Assembly: GCF_963678635.1 (NCBI RefSeq)
Contig: NC_087068.1
Span: 29,576,318 to 29,640,317 of the forward strand
Direction of reading: 5' to 3'
Origin: Symsagittifera roscoffensis
Lineage: Eukaryota; Xenacoelomorpha; Acoela; Convolutidae
DNA length: 64,000 nt
A program made the translations under genes and the position numbers. Below are positions 22,601-30,838 of the stretch, one piece after another; the first letter of the stretch is position 1; the number at the start of each line of letters is the position of its first letter. The notes beneath the pieces were generated by a model, which was not told where the DNA came from, made no database searches, and worked only from the letters and a program-made list of their open reading frames with translations.

Positions 22601-25600
22601 GGTGGCTATCAGCTGCCGGGAGACTGTCTCATAGCTGGGCAGGCCCGCTTCGATGCGGAGGGCTTCCACAGGAGAGGATGCGGTCTGGCCGATGATGCGA
22701 CGAAGAGCTTGGTTCTGCGCTTTCTCCAAGCGGTCCATTTGCGTCTTGGCAATCCACGGCTGCCAGGCAGGGGCGGCGTAGTCCAAGATGCTGCGCTGAG
22801 TTGCCAGGTAGACGCTGCGCATGGGGCGCTTCTTCCACCCCTAGCCAGTGTTGCCAAGGCAAGCTAGGAGGTTGCAGTGTTTCTCGACTTTCCTAACAAC
22901 ATATTCAACGTGTTGTTGGAACGAGAGGGTCCGGTTCATGTAAAGGCCGAGGAGCTTCGGAGCAGGGTCAACTTCATTGGCAGGTTGTTCATGTTGAGGG
23001 ACGGGACCCATTTGGAGTCACAGGACGCTGCCGAGAAGAAGGTGACGACACTCTTGTCGCTACAGAGCATCTTCTTGCTGCGGCGCCAGGACTCGATGTG
23101 CTTAACTGCTTCTTGGACTCTCCGCTGGGCAGTCTCCTTGTTGTGGTCGCTGGACCAGATCGTGAGGTCGTCTGCGAAGATTGAGTTCAGCACAGCTTTC
23201 GGAATGACGTCGGCTACGGAGTTGATGTAAAAGAGGAACAGCATAGGCGATAGTACTGCACCTTGCGGGACTCCGTAGACCAACCAACGGGTTCTGCTGC
23301 GGCTGCCATTAAACAGGACGCGGAATTGTCGGTTTCTGAGGAAGGGCCAAATCCAGCGGATGAAAGACAGAGGGACTCCGCTCTCGAACAATGTAAAAGA
23401 GTTGATGTAAAAGAGGAACAGCATAGGCGATAGTACTGCACCTTGCGGGACTCCGTGGACCAACCAACGGGTTCTGCTGAGGCTACCATTAAACAGGACG
23501 CGGAAATGTCGGTTTCTGAGGAAGGCCCAAATCCAGCGGATGAAGGACAGAGGGACTCCTGTGTGGTGCTGTAGCGCGAGACACCGCTGCACTCTGTCTT
23601 CTTGTGGCATCTTGCTGTACAGGTGGTGGTGGCACAGGAGAAGTGGGGCAGTCCACTGCGGAGGGTCACACTGCAGTGGTGGCATTGGGTGGGACCGGGG
23701 TTGCTTTCGATATCTCCAGCTTCTAACAAGCGGCAGAGGTCATGTGCTGGAGCCATGCCTCTGCCCCCAAAAAACCCGGCGACAGGTGAGTTTTCTTCCA
23801 GATCGCTGATCTGTCTCGGATGGCGATATCCACTGAAGAGGAGGTTTCGTTTTGAATCCGGCGCACCTCGTAAAGGTACTCCTCTCGGGCCGGGCTGTTG
23901 TCGCGCCAACGTGTTGCGAGTTTGCAACAGAGGATTGGCTCTTTACGAAAATTAGAGCCAATTATCGCGGCGACGCGCGCATAGCGCGCCCACTGGCGAC
24001 CTTGAACCGATAAACGGCTTTGTAGTCTTTGAACTGCCTCTTGTCAATGTCGTCAATTAGGGAGGATTTTGCTAAAAATATACACGTTTATTATCAAAAT
24101 ATTCGCCTAATTTTAACACTTTTATTTTCGCCTAATATAGTTTTCGCCTAATATATACAGCCCGGGTGCATACGAATACCCGTTAAAATCATATGAAGGG
24201 ATATTCCATGGGTTTAAAAAGGAATGCATTGATTAGTTCATTGAATGTTACCAAGAAGTAGTTCGTTTTTGAATGTTGCCAGGAGAGTGCGTAGAAGTGG
24301 GCGTACTCCTAAGTTCAAAAAGAGTCTGTTGAGCAACACAGAGCGGAGTGTGGAGACCAGATGGGTGTCGGAAGTGGATTTACAGTTGTGGGAAGTCAAG
24401 TACATGTTGGAGAGGTGAGCCCCTTCATTTTAGATAAAACTCGAATTGAAAAATTCCAGAAATAGGTGAGCAATCGTAAAAATTGTGAGTGTTCGGAATC
24501 TGATTTGAAGTTGAAGTGAAATTCGAACATTGCAACCAACTGAAGCAATTTTTTTTCAAATGTAAAAGTAAAAAAAAAACGCCTGTTAAAAGTAAAAAAA
24601 AATATTGAGAGATAGTTTATATTTTAGGCGCAAAGAAATCATTGCAAAGTTCGAGTTGGAAAAACAGAAGAAAGCAGAAGCAGAGCGAATGAGAGCTCTT
24701 CAGAAAGCAGCAGAAGAAAAGCTAAAAGCCGCCAAAAATGCCCAGGGTAAACCGGATCGAGAATTTGGTGTCTGGAGCGATTCGGATGAAGATAAACCTC
24801 CAATATCAACTCCGCCAAAAGCCATTCCACAAATGATGCCAGTGCAAATGCAGAATGATATTAAAGCAGCTGATACCCCGAAAAGTACTTCAAAAGTGGT
24901 GATAGTCAGATGCGCAGACGGAACGACAAAGCAATTAGTCCTGTAAGTATTTTTTATAGAGAAAACTTGAAAAAAATCATGTGGCCCAGAAAAAAATTAA
25001 AAATGATATGTAGGGTTTGGTCAGTGTAACTCCGTCAAAAGTTGAACTGATAGCAATTTGTCGGATTTTTTTGTTATTGTAACCTCCTTTATTGGCGCTT
25101 TTGCTTCAGTTTCCTTCATGCTTTAAACTTTTTAAGGGACAGGGATTGTCTATGCTTTAGAAACACATCGACACCATCTCCACTGGGCTCAGGCCAAATA
25201 CGAAGTGTACACGTGAAACAAGCAGATGGCGTTAGCCGGCCTATCAGAATCATTCCTATCAAAGCTACCTCCTTGAGTTCGCCCTCAATGTCAAATGTGA
25301 TGTCACCTGTTCCAGCTCGTGTGAAGAATCATTCGCTCATATCATCATCTGAAAAAGATAGAAACCTCCAGGACTTCGTTCGACCTAAAGATCCTGACCA
25401 GCCTTCTGTTCAAGTTATCCCAGGAAAAGTAAAAGCTAGCAACCAGGAAATAGCGAGATCCATTGTGTCAAGTTATCTTGAAACGGACTACCAGTTTCCT
25501 GCAAAACAAAATTCGGCTCATAAACACTTGAGAGAGGATAGAACTGGGGCTGTGGATTCGAATGAAATATCCGGGATATATGACAGACATCGGATGCAAC

Positions 25601-27560
25601 TGTCACCTCGTAAGGTAAAAAGGAGAGATGAGGCGCTGACCAGAAAACAGACCTTAAAGAAACAGCAGATATCCACTAGACATAATAAAAAGCCGGTTCA
25701 GAGGAAGCGGAAATTGATGAAAGAGCAAATAAATTTAGAATTGATGTTTGAGAAAAATAAAGTTCCTCTTTCTCGAGTTATTTATGAGAGGCCGTACAAT
25801 TCAGTCACTCACAAGCAGTTGCTTCCCGACAATGATAATGATTCGAATATGTCATGTTCGTCTTCTTCAGAATTGGAAAATGATCAAATTACAACTGATG
25901 ACAATGAAGTTGACTCTACCTCTGATCTGAACTTATCGCGAGGAGCTTCAACATCTGAAAACATGCCGAAGTTGAACGCTTGGAGTTTCCCGGAATCTTC
26001 GGCAGTCCTGAAGATTCAGCAGCCAAAAATTCAGGGTTCAAATTTGATATCAACAGGAAAGCGAGGTCGACCCAAAAAACAGAATTCAGAAAAGGTAACC
26101 GCGGTGAGCGTCAAGAAAGAAAAGGCAGAAAAACGGAAGTTAGGCGAAGCGAAAAGTACTTCAGATTCGAAAAGAGTTCAAGGTGACCCGGAACTCAAAA
26201 ATGAGAACAAAGTTCACCAGAATCGCAGAGAAGTTTTTGAACATATCACGGCGTACGCTAATAAGCAAGATGCTATGGCTCAGAGACAGAAAGGTGGAAA
26301 AAATGATCATTCAGCTCCTTTGGTTAAGAGAAAACGAGTGGAGACTAAAGATAACACTTCTCAACAAAATGTCGAAACAGTAGCCGAGCTTTCGGTTGCA
26401 ACTAAAGGCTCTCAATTAAGATTTGGAGACAAAGAAACTTTGCATTGTATCTGCAAAACCTTTTATGACCACACTAAGTTCTACCTCAAATGTGACTTAT
26501 GCTTGAACTGGTTTCATGGAAAATGTGTCGGAATTAACGCAAAGAAAGCCAAAAATATGACAGATTTTCTCTGTCCAAATTGTAAAGAAAACTCAAGTAA
26601 AAATGAGTTGTATTGTATTTGCCAGACGCCTTACAATGAGTCCGAGTTTTACATAGGATGTGACGAATGCGGCGATTGGTTTCACGGGGCATGTGTGGGA
26701 ATCGAACCGGAGGAGGCGTCAAAAATCGACAATTATTTCTGTCCGAATTGCAAAACGGAGGAAAAAGAATCTGCCGATAGTAATTTCAACTTCACTCTGG
26801 AACCGGAGCACTTTGAGCTATTGTCGGAGTTGATGACGGTGTTAATGGACCATACACACAGTTGGCCCTTCAATGAACCCTCGACTGACGAAGAGTACCC
26901 AAATTATTCGAAAGTGGTGACTAATCCCATATGTAAGTATAGTCTTAGGTGATATAATTTACTAACTTTTTTCGCAGCCACACTCCCTCTTCGACTTCTT
27001 TACTACTCAAAGGTTCTATTTAACGAAATCCATTTTTGACTTTTATACTATTTTTAAATGAAGAGCGCGCGCCGAAATGACGCAATTTTTGGTCAAAACC
27101 TTCCAAAATTGCAACCAAGTGGTGTCTTGGATGTTTTTAAATAAATATTCGACAAAATTTACTGTTGTTAGAGAGCTCGTAAAGTAATCTTGGTCGATCT
27201 AAGACAAGTTTGGAGATGTTTTTAAAATGAAACAAACCCCCTCCGATTTTAACTTATGAAATCCATAAAGTATATTTTGATTTAGGTTTCCGAGACATAT
27301 CTGAGAAAGTATCTTGCCGACACTACACAAACTTCAGCGACTTCAACTCAGACATGAACAGGGTGTTCGAGAATGCTCGCAAGTACCACTGGAAGAAATC
27401 CAGCGAGTTCCAGTGCTGCGACATAGTGGAGAAGGAACTGGTGACATTTTTGACCAGTTTCAGACAAAGTATAAGTCAGACTGAAGAAGACAACGAGGAA
27501 GAGGAAGATGAAGGAAGCGAGAGATCTGAAGATGAAAATAGCGAGGCAGTAGAAACTTAA
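10071..27560 (+). CDS. BPTF: BPTF/NURF301 orthologue, whole gene (13 coding exons, ~2162 aa)
   Basis: Large subunit of the ISWI-containing NURF nucleosome remodeller. I joined 13 exons whose GT-AG phases all agree; the coding length is 6489 nt. Domain order matches the family: an AT-hook (KKKRGRPPK, residues ~36-45), a DDT region (exons 2-4), an N-terminal PHD finger (~397-441), the conserved block ending in WRRYWF-like RRYWFVARRL, a WPYF...WEYRL block, a WVSEVDLQLWEVKYM block, a second AT-hook (GKRGRPKK, ~1780), two tandem C-terminal PHD fingers (~1907-1954 and ~1963-2010) and a bromodomain (~2027-2131). Three PHD fingers resemble what I recall of the fly protein more than vertebrate BPTF. 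The Gln-rich region of vertebrates is reduced. Introns 1 (565 bp), 4 (338 bp) and 12 (353 bp) hold nothing recognisable; introns 8 and 9 hold transposons. The start is the first ATG after an in-frame TAA at 10029. Confidence 0.93.
11241..11394 (+). CDS. BPTF: BPTF exon 2 (start of DDT region)
   Basis: Acceptor TTTTTTAG|T and donor GAG|GTTACA; 154 nt, ends in phase 0. It encodes the LVLPPSSSDLLIQNEIIMP segment, matching the family's LPDSSEDLL.PNE.IM motif before the DDT helices. The donor is weak, but the frame joins exactly to exon 3. Confidence 0.88.
11658..11802 (+). CDS. BPTF: BPTF exon 3 (DDT domain)
   Basis: 145 nt from TTTAG|GTATAC to AAAA|GTAAAG, ends in phase 1. It encodes VYEVLRRFHQVLRL and FKFEDFCAVL, the helical core of the DDT domain that contacts the ISWI ATPase partner. 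The donor at 11803 was preferred over the GTAACT at 11814 because only it gives the phase needed by exon 4. Confidence 0.9.
12084..12645 (+). CDS. BPTF: BPTF exon 4 (end of DDT region, PHD finger 1)
   Basis: 562 nt from TTTCAG|CCGAG to ATAAT|GTAAGT. It encodes the WHIM-like segment FIDEATWPVIV and the first PHD finger (CRRCGDPGNLLCCDNC, YHLQC, WLCSLC; all zinc ligands present). It ends in the conserved GHDRHLRRYWF block. Confidence 0.93.
12984..13245 (+). CDS. BPTF: BPTF exon 5
   Basis: 262 nt from TTTTCAG|AGAAAAG to CTGAG|GTAACA. It encodes VRYYSQMEQVNYIIESLD, equivalent to the family's WYYS...QL..LI..LD segment after the first PHD finger, then an acidic helix. Joins in phase 0. Confidence 0.88.
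13415..13540 (+). CDS. BPTF: BPTF exon 6 (short acidic exon)
   Basis: 126 nt, 42 codons, from TTTTCAG|TTGCGC to GACCAG|GTGTGA. It keeps the frame and encodes a highly acidic linker (EDFDWITSDIILEDLDF). No domain. Confidence 0.8.
13681..13962 (+). CDS. BPTF: BPTF exon 7
   Basis: 282 nt from TTTTTAG|GAAGCC to TTATG|GTATGT. It encodes HSLSMNRSQ and RRRHLGYKFCLEPEFE, matching the conserved DKRRHLAHKFCL.P block of BPTF, then IKQIEDNLPSIFM. Confidence 0.88.
13963..15515. other. BPTF intron 7
   Basis: 1.55 kb, AT-rich, no gene or transposon recognised. It contains one compact inverted repeat, listed separately. Confidence 0.7.
15134..15168. repeat. 13-nt perfect inverted repeat in intron 7
   Basis: GAGCTATTAAGGT at 15134-15146 is followed after 9 nt by its exact reverse complement ACCTTAATAGCTC at 15156-15168. 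It could form a hairpin in the pre-mRNA. Function unknown. Confidence 0.7.
15516..17160 (+). CDS. BPTF: BPTF exon 8 (large central exon)
   Basis: 1645 nt from TTTCTAG|CTCGAT to AATAAAG|GTGTGG, ending in phase 1. It encodes FLPIWRDC (family: MLPIWRE), HGWVWMKR (family: GGWSWI), a coiled-coil region with a Cys cluster (CYSCSKIAL...C...C) and the conserved IFTLPNYQLKRFAQSGL / WPYFCERPS / TWEYRL block. The frame stays open a further 50 nt to a stop at 17211. I chose the donor at 17161 because it alone links in frame to exon 9; the donor sequence is only moderate. Confidence 0.85.
17590..17697. repeat. Left TIR of the MULE
   Basis: Four spaced copies of GACAATTCAGCC followed by one GACAATTCGGCC, separated by 2-13 bp. 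Inverted match at 19846-19929. Confidence 0.9.
17837..19204 (-). pseudogene. FLYWCH zinc finger + MULE transposase, inactivated
   Basis: Starting at 19204 the minus strand encodes a FLYWCH-type zinc finger (CTFGNCRAVGYL...EHAH). The MULE transposase core follows: CHCDGTFSVAPDLFYQVY carries the first catalytic Asp, VVIDFEAAV the second Asp, CFFHLGQAVWRNVQ the conserved C..H motif, and RTNNALEAWNGSFN the Glu region. The frame is broken by an in-frame TGA at 18943-18941, a frame change at an A6 run near 18450 and another at an A6 run near 18007. After the last one the C-terminal tail continues to 17837. Two of the three lesions are at homopolymers. Non-functional as read. Confidence 0.9.
19846..19929. 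repeat. Right TIR of the MULE
   Basis: Inverted copies of the same motif, written here as GGCCGAATTGTC or GGCTGAATTGTC variants, four in all. Pairs with 17590-17697. Confidence 0.9.
19939..20892. other. Remainder of BPTF intron 8
   Basis: Between the MULE and exon 9 I see no gene or repeat. The 420 bp on the other side of the MULE (17161-17580) are likewise plain intron. Confidence 0.6.
20893..21106 (+). CDS. BPTF: BPTF exon 9
   Basis: 214 nt from CATTTAG|GGTTCG to AAAAAG|GTCAGC, ending in phase 2. It encodes a segment with VAPLFVETEFLLRIVHLP, comparable to the RRDVGPYG...E..IRKII.P segment of BPTF. Similarity is weak here. The phases on both sides fit, which is the main support. Confidence 0.75.
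21274..21345. repeat. Left TIR of the intron 9 element
   Basis: Contains AGGCGAAAACTATATTAGG and further AGGCGAAA copies; inverted match at 24090-24164. Confidence 0.85.
23221..23580 (-). repeat. 180-bp direct duplication inside the RT palm
   Basis: 23221-23400 and 23401-23580 are near-identical and exactly in phase. The 60 residues that contain GVPQGAVLSP are therefore encoded twice in a row without breaking the frame. Confidence 0.95.
23691..23741 (-). other. 2A ribosome-skipping motif
   Basis: Minus-strand codons read DLCRLLEAGDIESNPGP, fitting the D(V/I)ExNPGP consensus with the typical upstream LL.AG. 2A-like sequences are known in APE-type non-LTR retrotransposons. It lies just before a zinc-finger-like segment, the usual location. 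The frame is open around it. Confidence 0.85.
24090..24164. repeat. Right TIR of the intron 9 element
   Basis: Contains three inverted TTCGCCTAA motifs ending in ATATACAGCCCG before the target duplication. Confidence 0.85.
24283..24414 (+). CDS. BPTF: BPTF exon 10 (W-rich conserved block)
   Basis: 132 nt from TTGCCAG|GAGAGT to GAGAG|GTGAGC. It encodes TRWVSEVDLQLWEVKYMLER, matching the family motif ETWV.E.ELELWEIR, after a basic stretch. A strong anchor for the exon order across the two transposon-filled introns. Confidence 0.92.
24628..24942 (+). CDS. BPTF: BPTF exon 11 (charged coiled coil)
   Basis: 315 nt from ATTTTAG|GCGCAA to GTCCT|GTAAGT, phase 2 on both sides. It encodes a Lys/Glu/Ala-rich helix (ELEKQKKAEAERMRALQK) as in the same position of other BPTF proteins, then IVRCADGTTKQLVL. 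Confidence 0.9.
25161..26932 (+). CDS. BPTF: BPTF exon 12 (linker, AT-hook, two PHD fingers, start of bromodomain)
   Basis: 1772 nt from GCTTTAG|AAACAC to CCATAT|GTAAGT. A Ser/Lys-rich linker with an AT-hook at about 26055 is followed by PHD 2 (CICKTFYDHTKFYLKCDLC...WFHGKC...CPNC, from about 26440) and PHD 3 (CICQTPYNESEFYIGCDEC...WFHGAC...CPNC, from about 26609). PHD 3 keeps the aromatic positions (LYC, TPY, FYIGC, DWF) that form the H3K4me3 cage in human BPTF. PHD 2 has His and Phe at two of those positions. The bromodomain begins with SWPFNEPSTDEEYPNY. Confidence 0.93.
27286..27560 (+). CDS. BPTF: BPTF exon 13 (bromodomain end, acidic tail)
   Basis: 275 nt from TTTAG|GTTTCC to the TAA at 27558-27560. 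It encodes the rest of the bromodomain, including FENARKYHWKKSSEFQCC, then an acidic tail rich in Glu, Asp and Ser. The position of the usual acetyl-lysine-binding Asn (NCRYYNPSDS in human BPTF) is His here, codon CAC at 27387-27389, residue about 2106. Confidence 0.92.
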
Positions 27561-28844
27561 TTCTGAATAGAATGGAAACATCATGACTTTAAATAGCAGC
27601 AATAGAATATTGCCGAAAAACTGAACTTAGAACTCATCAAAATGAACGATATTGATAGGAAATGTTCTTATTTCTAATGGAATTTGTCGATGTTGAGTGA
27701 TTATTACTGGGTGACTTGAAAGTCTGGCAAATGATAATAGCTAACTGTCGAGTATGTTCTTATTCCTTTGGTCTTGGCAATTTATTTTTTGGTTTTGAAT
27801 CAGCGCAATATTTTTTTATCCTTTTATACGAATGGAATCCAAATTTAATTTCTGTCAACATGTTTTCAAAGTTTGATGATAATGAACTGATCAACAGTTG
27901 CCATATTTGACGCTGAAAACCGTTAATGTTTCGTTTCAATAGCAATATTTAACATAAGTGGCTGTAGTTGTGAAGGTTGCGCTGAAATTCCCATCCAAAT
28001 AAATCTGGAAAATTTCTCAATTCCATTTTTTAGACGTTTTCTAGTTGAGCAATAAAAAGAGACTGCTGCGCATACAAAAAAATTGTTGAACTAAGAACTC
28101 GCTTTTGGTGTCTAAAAACCTTATATTTGGGACTACAAATCCATAATTTTGATGTACTTGCATTACAAGTTCTTGATCCTTTTAAGCAGGCAATAGCATC
28201 TAATCCATTGATCACTGGGGAACAGCAAGTTGCAGATTCAATAAGTGGTGAATATTCAGATCGAATCTTGTCAGTTAAGTAAATACAATACTGATTGTAT
28301 CAGGGCAAAGCACGTCATGCTCAGATGTATGAACGTGTATGAAGTTATCTTTCTTTGAAAATTTCCGAAAAAGATGAAAATTTTGAGACCACAACTCATC
28401 CTGTCCTTCGTTTTCGAAAAAAAAAACGTCCCCTTGAAAACTGGCTCAAAGAAGGTTTTGCAGAAGGTAAGTCCCAGAAGGCAAAAACAATTGAAAATGT
28501 ATATAATTCCTCGCTGTTTTCTTCAGATTTCCCAAAACGGTAAAATGAACATGTGCTACAGATTTCTGACCCACAGGAGAATACTCCCTGTTATAAGTTC
28601 TTAAAAATCTCAAATATTGTCATTTTGCAAGCTTCTGGCAAAAAAGGAATTTTCCCACATTCATTTCTGTATACTTGACAAAGCATAGTCGGTTGCTGCG
28701 CAAGTGGTATAGAACGTTCCGATCACACTGATTTAAGACAAAAACACTCACCTAAACTATTGTTTTTCATTTTTTTTTCTGTTGTTTTTTCTAGAAAGGC
28801 AATTGATTTAGGTGAAACAATTGCAACAATAGTCAGCCTCTGAT
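27561..28844. other. BPTF 3' flank / intergenic
   Basis: No coding sequence recognised. AATAAA polyadenylation signals at 27998-28003 and 28051-28056 are candidates for the BPTF 3' end. Host-like AT-rich sequence gives way to GC-richer retrotransposon sequence at about 28845. Confidence 0.55.
27998..28056 (+). terminator. BPTF: Candidate BPTF polyadenylation signals
   Basis: AATAAA occurs at 27998-28003 and again at 28051-28056, 440-500 nt after the BPTF stop. Chance occurrence is possible in AT-rich sequence. Confidence 0.4.
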
Positions 28845-29418
28845 TACAGTCAGCGGAAGGAACGTGCGATCACTTGATAAATGTATGGATAGCGAGACAC
28901 GGTTGCCCCATCACATTCCAATCGGAGAATGGCAAATCATTCGTGGGTGATCTCACGAAGGAGTTAATGAAGAGGTCGCAGGTAGCACAGGCCCACTCGA
29001 CCACTTATCACCAACAAACGAATGGCCTAGTTGAAAGGCAAAATGGCACGTTGGTATCCATGTTGAGAGTTTATTGCTCACGCTACATGGATGACTGGGA
29101 TAGACACTTGCCGCAAGTGATGTGCGCTTACAACAGCACAGAACATTCCACCACGGGAATAAGTCCGCATATGATGCTAACTGGTCACGAAAAACGCAAA
29201 CATACGTGCGTGTTGTTATTAGAAGGCAGCAGGACCTCAATGACTTATGCAGGAGGAACACGCAACAGGCGCAAATCAGACAAAAAAGGAGATTTGATAA
29301 AAGGACTGCAGATGCAAAAGCCTACTCGGTTGGCGATTATGCCTGGGTGTTCCAGGAAGTAGTTCCATCAAAAGCAACCAAAAAATTACTGAAAAAAGGC
29401 GTGGTCCATTGCAAATAA
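28845..29418 (+). pseudogene. Integrase catalytic core, 5'-truncated
   Basis: Begins inside a Ty3/Gypsy integrase (LINVWIARHGCPITF) and continues through HSTTYHQQTNGLVERQNGTL, which holds the catalytic Glu, then YNSTEHSTTGISPHMM. The frame changes near 29215 and continues with KAYSVGDYAWVF, the post-core segment. The catalytic motif normally SDxG..F reads SENGKSF, with Glu (codon 28925-28927) for the second Asp. The zinc finger and first catalytic Asp are absent. Confidence 0.9.
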
Positions 29419-30272
29419 CAGAAGTGCACCAAGGAGGTCGTTTTTATCGATTAAGCACCGGACAAGCAGCTCATTACGAAAACATCAAACCGCACAATGC
29501 CTCATCAGAGGACTGGTGCATCCCAGCTGACATGCAGGAGGGAGACTATTTGATAGTGGATCCTGCTTGTGAAGTGAATGAAAGAGGTACGCGCGACAAA
29601 ACGACGGGAATGAGGTGGTAGATAATTGCGATCTGCCACGACCTGGAGTTGACCGAGCGAGTGAAGGTGGACGACGAAACTCTACGTTATGCCCAAGAGG
29701 CCTGGGACTGCCCAGAACAAACTGAAATTGACAAAGGAGTACGGCCTGACTTTCCCTTCACCATGGAAACACGCCAGAGCAAGAAAGGAAGGAATAAGAA
29801 AAAGTACAACCCGTATGGAGAGGATTTCGTCATAGACAGGATAGTTTTAAGCGATATGATGGAATCACTGGTGGGACTGGATGAAGTAGCGGTGCCACAA
29901 GAGATCGACTTAGTCAATGACATGGATCAGGATTGGATGGACGATCGCTCCGAACCAGAAATAGAGTTTGCACCAGAGGTGGAGCAGACTCATGAACAAG
30001 AATTAACGAACATGCGAGTGCTCGAATGTCTCCACGACCTGCCGGCAGATCCTAAAGAGACAATCTTGACGATTCGGGATGTCGATAAAGACAGCATCAA
30101 ATACATCAGCCATGACAATACCGAGTCCAACTTGGTCGCTCCAGATGGCCCTCTACGCGTTCCCGAATCCAACCTCAATCTGCTCGATTTTCGGCGATCG
30201 ACGGGGACGTCGATGGATATTTTTGTCCGGGAGTGGGGGAAAACTCACCCACCTCAAAAATCTGATCATTAA
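29409..30272 (+). pseudogene. Pol C-terminal tail after integrase
   Basis: 29409-29621 encodes a small beta-rich segment (ITEVHQGGRFYRLSTGQAAHYENIKPH) in the position of the GPY/F-type integrase tail. A stop and frame change follow, then 29649-30272 encodes an acidic tail (NPYGEDFVIDRIVLSDMM). No known domain in the tail. Confidence 0.7.
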
Positions 30273-30273
30273 A

Positions 30274-30838
30274 AAACTAAAATCGGCAAGGGAAACCGGA
30301 GAACTGGAAACGGAGGGCGAGAACGCTACAAAACCACCTTTTGGAAGAATTTTCGAATCTTATTTTGACCTACCAAACCACTATTCAAACAATGTCGTCA
30401 TAACGGACAGCGATTTCATACTCACGGAACGTACATGCGCTATAGCGATAACCGCGGATGTAAGCTTCAAAACAGCACTAGCGGCTGACTTTAAAAGAGA
30501 GTATAAGAATTTCGAGTTTTTATGGAAACAGAGGCCTGGTGTGGGAGGGATGATAGCGCTGCCCCTTGTTGCATCACAGATACCAGGGAATTATTTGTGT
30601 TTCCTGGTTACTAAGGCCTTTGATAAGCAACACGTGAATCCAGAGAGCTTGGTTTTGGCCTTGACTCGACCTAGAGATTTTCTGGTTGAGAGAGGAGTGA
30701 CCTCTCTCGTTACCAGTCTATGATTCCAATAGGGGAAAGCTACATCCGAGAGAGTTATATGCCCTTGTACACGTGATATTTTCGGAAACTGACATAGAGG
30801 TTTACTTACATAAAAAATACTATCTGAACATATGCTAG
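30274..30838 (+). pseudogene. Macro-domain-like ORF related to OARD1/TARG1
   Basis: The translated segment lines up along its length with the macro domain of OARD1/TARG1, a hydrolase that removes ADP-ribose from acidic residues. Matches include AADFKREYKNFEFL (family: AV.FKKKFGGV.EL), NYLCFLVTKA (family: .YIYYLITK), NPESLVLAL...FLVERGVTSL and, after a frameshift near 30705, IFSETDIEVYL (family: VFE.TDI.ITVY). The glycine-rich GAGIA loop reads KTALA, and the position of the catalytic Asp is not clearly kept. Ligand binding is therefore doubtful in this copy. Alignment is by eye from remembered family patterns. Confidence 0.6.

Larger units (their letters stand above)
21509..23927 (-). pseudogene. 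Broken ORF2 of the non-LTR element (2A, RT, RNase H, zinc motif)
   Basis: Visible pieces, 5' to 3' on the minus strand: 23927-23580 with the 2A motif and a Cys/His cluster (CHHCSVTL...C...C); 23685-22936 with the RT palm (GVPQGAVLSPMLF and the catalytic FADDLTIW); 22822-22487 with SILDYAAPAW and LEKAQNQALRRI; 22397-22050 with the RNase H motifs IYTDGSA, EEEKEAMD and ICTDSQS; 22030-21800 with IQWVPGHMDIPGNELAD; 21754-21509 with the terminal zinc motif. Several frameshifts separate these, so it cannot be translated as one protein. Confidence 0.85.
21470..23960 (-). mobile_element. Truncated non-LTR retrotransposon (RT + RNase H, I/Ingi-like)
   Basis: GC-rich minus-strand insert inside the TIR element. 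Order on the minus strand: a 2A motif and zinc-finger-like segment, RT palm, thumb-like region, RNase H, a C-terminal CPKCLQENQTLENWLLECP zinc motif, then a (GAA)n-type simple repeat at 21465-21500 that looks like its 3' tail. RT plus RNase H plus a C-terminal zinc motif is typical of the I/Ingi/Vingi group. The endonuclease and the first part of the RT are missing, so it is 5'-rearranged as well as frame-broken. Confidence 0.85.
21274..24164. mobile_element. Non-autonomous TIR element with 8-bp target duplication, in BPTF intron 9
   Basis: Flanked by GGTGCATA at 21266-21273 and 24165-24172. The left end carries three copies of TTAGGCGAAA-type motifs within about 65 bp; the right end carries the inverted set (TTCGCCTAAT). 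The terminal 50 bp match closely over both arms. No transposase is encoded. The architecture, with short motifs repeated inside the TIR and an 8-9 bp duplication, parallels the MULE in intron 8. I infer a MULE-type or possibly hAT-type deletion derivative. It carries a GC-richer non-LTR retrotransposon fragment. Confidence 0.85.
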
